A DNA stretch of 64,000 nt, from NCBI GenBank assembly GCA_964036315.1, contig OZ038510.1, positions 87,030,164-87,094,163 of the forward strand, read 5' to 3'. A program made the position numbers and the translations under genes. The notes below the pieces were generated by a model. That model was not told where the DNA came from, searched no databases, and saw nothing but the letters and a program-made list of their open reading frames with translations. Positions 50,701 through 59,147 of the stretch are shown here, in pieces; positions within the stretch are counted from its first letter, which is position 1, and each line of letters begins with the position of its first letter. Origin of the DNA: Acanthosepion esculentum (taxonomy: Eukaryota > Mollusca > Cephalopoda > Sepiida > Sepiidae).

Positions 50701-52251
50701 GACTGTCTACTGTGTGGTGGGTCGTCTGCGTTGGACTTTCTGGGACTGGGGGTCGTCTGTGTGGGACTTTCTGGGACTGGCTCCTGGGTGGGGGTCTTCT
50801 GCGTGGAACTTTCTGGGACTGTCTCCTGGGTGAGGTTCGTCTTCCTGGGACATTCTGGGACTGGGGGTCGTCTGCGTGGGACATTCTGCGACTTTCTGTG
50901 ACTGTCTCCTGGGTGGGGGGTCGTCTGCGTTGGACTTTTTGGGATTGGGGGTCGTCTGCGTGGGACTTTCTCGGACTGGGGGTCGTCTGCGTGGGACTTT
51001 CTGGTACAGGGGGTCGTATGCGTTGGACTTTCTTGGACTGTCGCCTGGGGGGTCGTCTGTTTGGGACTTTCTGGGACTGTCTCCTGTGTGGGGGGTCTTC
51101 TGCGTGGGACTTTCTGGGACTGGGTGTCGTCTTCGTGGGACTTTCTGGTACTGGGGGTCGTCTTCGTGGGACTTTCTGGGACTGTCTCCTGGGTGGGGGG
51201 TCCTCTCCGTTGGACTTTCTGGGCCTGGGGATCGTCTGCATGGTACTTTCTGGGACTGGGCGTCGTCTGCGTCGGACTTTCTGGTACAGGGGGTCGTCTG
51301 CGTTGGACTTTCTTGGACTGTCGCCTGGGGGGGTCGTCTGTTTGGGACTTTCTGGGACTGTCTCCTGTGTGGGGGGTCGTCTGCGTGGGACTTTCTGGGA
51401 CTGGGGGTCGTCTGCGTGGGACTTTCTTGGACTGTGGGTCGTCTGCGTGGGACTTTCTGGGACTGGCTCCTGGGTGGGGGGTCGTCTCCGTTGGACTTTT
51501 TGGGCCTGGGGGTCGTCTGCATGGGACTTTCTGGGACGGTCACCTTGGTGGGGAGTTTTGTGCGTGGGACATTCTGGGTCTGTGGGACGTCTGCGTGGGA
51601 CATTCTGGGACTGTCTCCTGGGTGGGGGGTCGTGTGCTTTGGATTTTGTCGGACTGGAGGTCGTCTGCGTGGGACTTTCTCGGACTGGCGGTCGTCTGCG
51701 TGTGTACTTTCTGGGAGTGGGTGTCGCCTGCGTGGGACTTTCTGGGACTGTCTCCTGGGTGGGTGTTCGTCTGTTTTGGGACTTTCTGGGCCTGTCTCCT
51801 GGGTGGGGGGTCGTCTTCATGGGACTTTCTGGGACTGGGGTTCGTCTGCGTGGGACTTTCTGGGGCTGTCTCCTGGGTGGGGGGTAGTCTGCGTGGGACT
51901 TTCTGGGTATGGGTTTCGTCTGCGTGGGCGTTTCTGTCTCCTGGGTGGCGGTCGTCTGGCTGGGACTATCTGGGACTGTGGGTCGTCTGCGTGGGACTTT
52001 CTGGGACTGGGGGTCGTCTGCGTGGGACTTTCTGGGACTGGGGGCCGTCTGCGTGCGACTTTCTGGGACTGTCTCCTGGGTGGGGGGTCGTCTGTTTGGG
52101 ACTTTCTGGGACTGTCTACTGGGTGGGGGCTCGTCTGCGTTGGACTTTTTGGGACTGGGGTCCGTATGCGTGGGACTTTCTGGGGCTGTCTCCTGGGTGG
52201 GGTGTCGTCTGCGTGGGACTTTCTGGGACTGGGGGTCGTCTGCGTGGGACT
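41800..52251. repeat. S1 sub-domain 4, degenerate edge of the array
   Basis: Monomers here carry more substitutions and odd variants than the rest of S1. Examples are GACATTGTCGGAC, GGACTGCCACCTGGG, GGCCTTTCTGTGTCTG, GTCGTCCGAGTGGG and TCTTCCTCGTGG. About 41800-42730 resembles 46550-47500 at a 4.70-4.77 kb offset (for example TTGGACTATGTGTCGTG at 42011 and 46781). About 47880-48650 resembles 49300-50080 (TGTGGCGGGTCGTGTGCG at 48181 and 49611, offset 1430). A 280-bp local duplication with GGACTGTCGCCTGG lies at about 51003 and 51283. The array ends at 52251 against a different satellite. No gene is visible. Confidence 0.75.
43843..46036. repeat. 1,096-bp tandem duplication
   Basis: About 43843-44938 is repeated as about 44939-46036. 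The offset is 1096 bp until about 44790, where a G-run is one base longer in the second copy (8 G versus 9 G), then 1097 bp. The copies share many odd variants, including GACATTGTCGGAC, GGACTGCCACCTGCG, GACGTTCTGCGACGG and TTTTCTCCGTGG. They match over long stretches, for example 44000-44380 against 45096-45476. Exit from homology is at GTCTTCTGTGTGG (about 44925 and 46021). Confidence 0.9.
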
Positions 52252-52875
52252 AAGGCAGTTTCACACAAGAGCCAGGCGTATTCGGCTTGTAGCAGGCTGA
52301 GATTTCTTGTAAGGCAGTTTTGAAAAAAAGAGACAGGAGATGTCGTTTTGTAGCAGCCTGAGATTGCTTTGAAGACAGTTTTCACAAAAGAGCCAAGAGA
52401 AGTCGACTCGAGACGCCTGGGATTGCTTGTGAGGCAATTTGCCCAAAAAGTCAAGAGAATTGTGCTGGCGGCACCCTGAGATTTCGTGTAAGGCAGTTGT
52501 CACAAAAGATACAGGATATGTCGATTTGTAATGGCCTGAGATTGCTTGTAATGCAGTTTCACAAAAGAGCCAGGCGTATTCAGCTTGTAGCAGGGTGAGA
52601 TTGCTTGTAAGGTTGCTTTTAAAAAAAAGATACAGGAGATGTCGATTTGTAGCAGCCTGAGATTGCTTTTAAGGCAGTTTTCACAAAAGAGACAAGAGAA
52701 GTCTTGTTCGTAGATGCCTGGGATTGCTTGTAAGGCAATTTGCACAAAAGAGCCAGGAGAATTCGGTTTGCAGCAGCCCTAGATTGCTTGTAAGGCAGTT
52801 GCCACAAATGAGCCAGGAGAAATCGGCTCGTAGCCGACTGGGATTGCTTGTAAAGCAATTGGCACAAAAAGCCAG

Positions 52876-53660
52876 GAGAATTGGGATTGCTGCAGCCTGA
52901 GATTGCTTGTAAAGCAGTTGTCACAATAGAACCAGGAGAATTCGGCTTGTAGCAGCCTGAGATTGCTTGTAAGGCAGTTACCACAAAAGAGCCAGGAGAA
53001 ATCGGCACGTAGCCGCCTTGGATTGCTGTAAAGGCAATTGGCACAAAAAGTCAGGAGTACTGTTCAGGTGGCAGCCTGAGATTGCTTGTAAGGCAGTTGT
53101 CAAAGAAGAGACAGGAGATGTCGATTTGTAGCGGCCTTAGATTGCTTGCAAGGCAGTTTCACAAAAAAGCCAGGCGTATTCGGCTTGTAGCAGCCTGAGA
53201 TTGCTTGTAAGGCAGTTTCACCAAAGAGACATGAGATATCGTTTTGTAGCAGCCTGATATTACTTGTAAGGCCGTTTTCACAAAAGAGCCAAGAGAAGTC
53301 GGCTCGTAGCAGCCTGACATTGCTTGTGAGGCAGTTGTCACAGAAGCGCCAGGAGAATTCGGCTTGTAGCAGCCTGAGATTTCTTGTAAGGCAGTTGCCA
53401 CAAAAGAGCCAGGAGAAATCGGCTCGTAGCCGCCTGGGAATGTCTTTTAAGGCAATTGGCACAAAAAGCTAGGAGAATTGGGATTGCTGCAGCCTGAGAT
53501 AGCTTGTAAGGCAGTTGTCACAATAGAACCAGGAGAATTCGGCTTGTAGCAGACTGAGATTGCTTGTAAGGCAGTTACCACAAAAGAGCCAGGAGAAATC
53601 GGCACGTAGCCGCCTGGGATTGCTTTTAAGGCAATTGGCACAAAAAGTCAGGAGAACTGT
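52876..53660. repeat. 600-bp (10-monomer) duplication in S2
   Basis: The monomer series with GGGATTGCTGCAGCC, CACAATAGAACCAGG, GGCACGTAGCCGCC and AAAAAGTCAGGAG occurs at about 52876-53060 and again at about 53476-53660, ten monomers later. The shared AATAGAACC variant and the GGCACGTAGCC variant are uncommon elsewhere in the array. Confidence 0.75.
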
Positions 53661-54375
53661 CCTGGCGGCAGCCTGAGATTGCTTGTAAGGCTGTTATCAC
53701 AAAAGCGCCAGGAGAATTCGGCTTGTAGCAGCCTGAGATTTCTTGTAAGGCAGTTGCCACAAAAGGGTCAGGAGAAATCGGCTCGTAGCCGCCTGGGATT
53801 GCTTGTCAGGCAATTCGCACAAAAAGCCAGGAGATTTCATTTTGCTGAAGCCTGAGAATGCTTGTAAGGCAGTTGTCACAAAAGAGCCAGGATATGTCGA
53901 TTTGTAGCGGCCTGAGATTGCTTGTAAGGCAATTGGCACAAGAAGTCAGGAGAATTGGGCTAGCGGCAGCCTCATATTGCTTGTAAGGCAATTGTAACAA
54001 AAGGGAAAGGAGATGTCGATTTGTAGCGGCCTGAGATTGCTTGCAAGGCAGATTTCACAAAAGAGCCAAGAGAAGTTTCCTAGTAGCATCCTGATTTTGC
54101 TTGTAATGCAGTTATCACAAAAGAGCCAGGAGAAATCGCCTCTTAGCCGCCTGGGATTGCTTGTAAGGCAATTGGCACAAAAGCCAGGTGAATTGGGATT
54201 GCTGCAGCCTGAGATTGCTTGAAAGGCAGTTTTCACAAAAGAGTAGATTGCTTGTTTTCACAAAAGAGCCAAGAGAAGTCGGCTAGTAGCATCCTGATTT
54301 TGCTTGTAAGGCAATTGGCACAAAAATCAAGAGAATTGGGCTAGCGACAGCCTGAGATTGCTTGTAAAGCAGTTG

Positions 54376-54985
54376 TCACAAAAGAGCCATGAGATGTCGA
54401 TTTGTAGCGAACTGAGATTCCATGTAAGGCAGTTTCACAAAAGAGCCAGGCGTATTCGGCTTGTAGCAGGCTGAGAATGCTTGTAAGGTAGTTTTCACAA
54501 AAGAGACAGGAGATGTCGATTTGTAGCAGCATCTGATTGCTTGTAAGGCAGTTTTCACAAAAGAGCCAAGATAAGTCAGCTCGTAGCAGTCTGACATTGC
54601 TTGTAAGGCAGTTGTCAAAAAAGAGCCAGAAGAATTCGTCTTGTAGCTGACTGAGATTGCTTGTAAGGCAGTTGCCACAAAAGAGCCATGAGATGTCGAT
54701 TTGTAGCGGCCTGAGATTCCATGTAAGGCAGTTTCACAAAAGAGCCAGGCGTATTCGGCTTGTAGCAGGCTGAGAATGCTTGTAAGGTAGTTTTCACAAA
54801 AGAGACAGGAGATGTCGATTTGTAGCAGCATCTGATTGCTTGTAAGGCAGTTTTCACAAAAGAGCCAAGATAAGACAGCTCGTAGCAGTCTGACATTGCT
54901 TGTAAGGCAGTTGTCAAAAAAGAGCCAGAAGAATTCGTCTTGTAGCTGACTGAGATTGCTTGTAAGGCAGTTGCCACAAAAGAGC
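54376..54985. repeat. 299-bp (5-monomer) tandem duplication in S2
   Basis: About 54376-54674 is followed directly by a near-identical copy at about 54675-54985, offset 299 bp. Shared private variants are GAGCCATGAGATG (54384 and 54683), GATTCCATGTAAGG, GCAGCATCTGATTGC, AGCCAAGATAAG and GCTGACTGAG. Only a handful of differences are visible, such as GTCAGC against GACAGC. This is the youngest duplication I see in S2. Confidence 0.9.
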
Positions 54986-56762
54986 CAGGAGAAATAGGCT
55001 CGTAGCCGCCTGGGATTGCTTGTAAGGCAATTGGCACAAAAAGCCAGGAGAATTGGGCTTTTAGCAGCCTGAGAATGCTTGTAAGGCAGATCCTACAAAT
55101 GAGCTAGGAGAAATCGGCTCGTAGCAGCCTGGGATTGCTTGTAAGGCAATTGGCACAAAAAGCGTGGCGAATTGGGCTTGCTGCAGACTGAGATTGCTTG
55201 AAAAAACAGTTGTCACAAAAGAGCCAGGCGCTGTCGATTTGCAGCGCCATGTGATTGCTTGTAAGGCAGTTTTCACAAAAGATCCAAGAGAAGTCGGCTC
55301 GTAGCAGCCTGACATTGCTTGTAAGGCACTTACAACAAAAGAGCCAGGAGAAATCGGAACGTAGCCGCCTGGGATTGCTTTTAAGGCAATTGGCTCAAAA
55401 AGTGAGGAGAATTGGGCTAGCGGCAGCGTGATATTGCTTGTGAGGCAGTTGTCACAAAAGAGACAGGAGATGTCGATTTGTAGCGGCCTGAGATTGCTTG
55501 CAAGGCAGTTTCCCAAAAGAGCCAGGCGTATTCACCTTGTAGCAGGCTGAGATAGCTTGTAAGGCAGTTTTCACAAAAGATCCAAGAAAAGTCGGCTGGT
55601 AGAAGCCTGAGGTTGCTTGTAAGGCAGTTGCCACGAAAGAGCCAGGAGAATTGGGCTTGCTGCAGCCTGAGATTCGTTGTAAGGTAGTTTTCACAAAAGA
55701 GACAGAAGAAATCGGCTCGTAGCCGCCTGGGATTATTTGTAAGGCAATTGGCACAAAAAGCCAAGAGAATTGGGCTTGTAGCAGTCTGAGAATGCTTGTA
55801 AGACAGATGCCACATATGTGCCAGGAGAAATCGGTTCGTAGCAGCCTGGGATTGCTTGTAAGGCAATTGGCACAAAAAGTCAGGAGAATTGGACTAGCTG
55901 CAGCCTGAGATTGCTTGTAAGGCAGTTGTCACGAATGAGCCAGGAGAAATCGGTTCGTAGCCGCCTGGGATTGCTTGTAAGGCAATTGGCACAAAAAGCC
56001 AGGAGAATTGGGATTGCTGCAGCCTGAGATTGCTTGTAAGGCAGTTTTCACAAAAGAGACAGGAGATGTCGATTTGTAGCGGCCAGAGATTGCTTGCAAG
56101 GCAGTTTCACAAAAGAGCCAGGCGTATTCGTCTTGTAGGAGGCTGAGATTGCTTGTTAGGCAGTTTTCACAAAAGAGACAGGAGATGTCGATTTGTAGCG
56201 GCCTTAGATTGCTTGCAAGGCAGTTTCACAAAAGAGCCAGGCGTATTCGTCTTGTAGCAGGCTGAGATTGCTTGTAAGGCAGTTTGCACAAAAGAGACAG
56301 GAGTTGTGGGTTTGTAGCAGTCTACTTGATTGCTTGGAAGTATGTTGGCACAAAAGAGGCAGGAGAAATCGGCTTGTAGCAGCCTGAGATCCTTTGTAAG
56401 ACAGTTTTCACAAATAGCCCGGAGAAGTCGGCCCATAGAAGCAGGAGATTGCTTGTAAGGCAGTAGTCAAAAAAGAGCAAGCAGGTGTAGGCTTGTAGCG
56501 GACTCAGATTAATATAAGGCAATTTCCACATATGTCCCAGGAGAACCGGCTCGTAGAACCTGAGATTTCGTGTAAGGCAGTTTACACAAAAAGCCAGGAG
56601 AAGTGTGCTCGTAGCAGCTTGGGATTGCTTGTAAGGCAATTGGCACAAAATAATCAGGCCTAGTCGGCTTGTATCAGCCTGAGATTGCTTGTAAGGCAGT
56701 TGTCACAAAAGAGTCAGGCGTAGTCAGCTTGTAGCAGTCTGAGATTGCTTGTAAGTCAGTTG

Positions 56763-58625
56763 TCAAAAAAGAGCCAGGAGACCGATTTGTAGCAGCCTGG
56801 TATTTCTTGTAAGGCAGTTGCCACAAAAGAGCCAGTTGAAATAGGCTCGTATCAGCCTGGGATTGCTTGTAAGGCAGTTGTCACAAATGAGCCAGGAGAT
56901 GTCGATTTTAGCAGCCTGAGAATGCTTGTAAGGCTGTTGCCAAAAAAGAGCCAGGTGAAATAGGCTCGTAGCATCCTGGGATTGCTTGTAAGGAAATTTG
57001 CACAAAGAGCCGTGAGAATTGGGCTTGCTGCAGCCTGAGATTCCTTGTAAGGCAGTTGTCACAAATGAGCCAGGAGATTTCGATTTGTAGCAAGCTGAGG
57101 TTTCTTGTAAGGCAGTTGTCTCAAAAGAGAAAGGCGTAGTAGTCTTGTGGCAGCCTGAGATTGCTTGTAATGCAGTTACCACATAAGAGCAAGCAGGTGT
57201 AGTCTTGTAGCAGCCTGAGATTGCTTGAAAGGCAATTTTCACAAAATATCCAGGAGAAGCGGCTCGTAGAAGCCTGACATTGTTTTTAATGCAATTGGCA
57301 CAAAAGAGCCAGGAGAAGTGGGCTTGTAGCTGCCTAAGATTGCCTGTAAGGCAGTTTTCACAAAAGAGCCAGTTGATGACGAATTGTAGCAGCCTGAGAT
57401 TATGTGTAAAACAGTTGGCACAAAAGGGCCAAGCGTAGTCGTCTTGTAGCAGCCTGAGATTGCCTGTAAGGCAGTTGCCACAAAAGAGCAAGGAGAAATC
57501 GGCTCGTAGCAGCCTGAGATTGCTTGTAAGGCAATTGGCACGAAAGAGCCTTGAGATCGATTCGTAGCAGCCTGAGATTGCTTGTAAGGCAGTTGTCATA
57601 GAAGATCCAGGCGAAGTCGGCTCGTAGCAGCCTGATATTGCTTGGAAGGCAGTTGGCACAAAAGAGGCAGGAGAAATCGACTTGTAGCAGCCGGAGAACC
57701 TTTGTAAGACAATTTTCACAAATGGCCTGGAGAAGTCGGGAGATTGCTTTTAAGGGAGTTGTCAAAAAGAGTCAGCAGGTGTAAGTTTGTAGCAGACTGC
57801 GATTGCTTGAAAGGCAATTTTCACAAATGTGCCAGGAGAACCGGCTCGTAAAAGCCTGAGATTGCGTGTAAGGCAATTTTCACAAAAAGCCAGGAGAAAC
57901 GGGCTCGTAGCTGCGTGGAATTGCTTGTAATGAAATTGGCACAAAAATCCAGGAGAATTGTGCTTGCTGCTGTGATTGCATGTAAGGCAGTTGCTACAAA
58001 AGAGCCAGGCGTATTCGGCTGGTAGAAGCCTGAGATTGCTTGTAAGGCAGTTTTCACAAGAGAGCCAAGAGAAGTCGGCTCGGAGCAGCCTGACATTGCT
58101 TGTAAGGCAGTTGTCACAAAAGAGCCAGGAGAATTCGGCTTGTAGCAGCCTGAGATTGCTTGTAAGGCAGTTGACAAAAGAGCCAGAAGAAATCAGCCCG
58201 AAGCAGCCTGGGATTACTTGTGAGGCAATTGGCAAAAAAGCCAGTAGAATTAGGCTTGCTGCACCCTGAGATTGCTTGTAAGGCCAGGCGTAGACGGCTT
58301 GTAGCAGTCTGAGATTGCTTTTAAGGCATTTGTCACAAAAGAGCCAGGAGAATTCGGCTTGTAGCAGCCTGAGATTGCTTGTAAGGCAGTTGCCACAAAA
58401 GAGCCAGGAGAAATCCGCTAGTAGCAGCCTGGGATGTCTTGTAAGGCAATTGGCACAAAAGAGCCAGGAGATCGGCTCGTAGCAGCCTGAGATTGCTTGT
58501 AAGGCAGTTGTCATAGAACAGCCAGGCTCGTAGCAGCCTGAGATTGCTTGGAAGGCAGTTGGCAGAATAGAGGCAGGAGAAATCGGCTTGTAGCAACCTG
58601 AGATCCCTTGTAAGACAGTTTTCAC
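56763..58625. repeat. About 0.9-kb (15-monomer) related blocks in S2
   Basis: The series of S2 monomers ending near 57719 and the one ending near 58625 share order and variants, such as TTTGTAAGACA or CTTGTAAGACA followed by a shortened CACAAATGGCC or CACAAATTGCC, and GGAAGGCAGTTGGCA. The spacing is about 906 bp, roughly 15 monomers. Similarity is looser than in the 299-bp case, so this is an older exchange. Limits are approximate. Confidence 0.55.
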
Positions 58626-59147
58626 AAATTGCCCGATGAAGTCGGCCCATAGCAGCCTGAGATTGCTTGTAAGGCAGGTTTCACAGAAGAGCCAGCAGAA
58701 TACGGCTCGTAGCAGCCTGGGATTGCTTGTAAGGCAATTGTCACAAAAAGCCAGGAGAATTGGGCTTGCTGCAGCCTGAGATTCGTTGTAAGGCAGTTGT
58801 CACAAAAAGCCAGGAGAAATGGGCTCGTAGCTGCGTGGGATTGCTTGTAAGGCAATTGGCACAAAAAGCCATGAGAATTGGCTTGCTGCAGCCTGAGATT
58901 GATTGTAAGGCAGTTGTCACAAAAGAGTCAGGAGATGTCGATTTTTAGCAACCTGAGATTGCTTGTAAGGCAGTGGTCACAAAAGAGACAGGCGTAGTCA
59001 GCTTGTAGCAGCCTGAGATTGATTTTAGCGCAGTTTTCACAGAAGAGCCAGCAGGTGTGGGCTTGTATCAGCCTGAGATTGCTTGTAAGGCAGTTTTCAC
59101 AAAAGAGCCAGGATATGCCGTTTTGTAGCAGCCTGAGATTGCTTGTA

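Larger units (their letters stand above)
1..52251. repeat. S1: G-rich 31/43-bp minisatellite array (whole array)
   Basis: Uninterrupted tandem array. The short monomer reads in three blocks: GGGACTTTCT, then GGGACTGGGGG, then TCGTCTGCGT (31 bp; 14 G, 9 T, 6 C, 2 A). The long monomer has GGGACTTTCT, GGGACTGTCTCCTGGGTG, then a G-run and TCGTCTGCGT, giving 43 bp, so a 12-bp block separates the forms. A common 32-bp variant begins GGGTACTTTCT. Other recurring variants are TCGACTGTTTGGG (SalI site GTCGAC), GTCTACTGTGTGG, GGGACTACCTGGG and GGGACATTCTGGCAC. The array starts before the window and ends abruptly at 52251. Neither strand of the consensus has a stop codon and both unit lengths are 1 mod 3, so every frame is open for long stretches. 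I see no codon-level signature, splice structure or domain. I read this as non-coding satellite DNA from a eukaryote; the family is not one I recognise. Confidence 0.95.

Noticed and set aside
51922..51930. Exact GCGTGGGCG (Egr/Zif268-type site)
   Set aside because: A single variant of the common GCGTGGGAC monomer text; one match among over a thousand monomers is expected by chance.
1..52251. CRISPR array (about 30-bp direct repeats)
   Set aside because: Monomers are contiguous with no unique spacers, and the scale and HOR structure are those of a eukaryotic minisatellite. No cas gene is present.
1..52251. Telomeric repeat array or rDNA intergenic spacer
   Set aside because: The G-rich strand has no TTAGGG-like short unit and no rRNA sequence is visible. 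A subtelomeric location remains possible but unproven.
56763..57719. 318-codon minus-strand frame with a 20-residue period
   Set aside because: A read-through of the 60-bp S2 satellite, open in all three minus frames.
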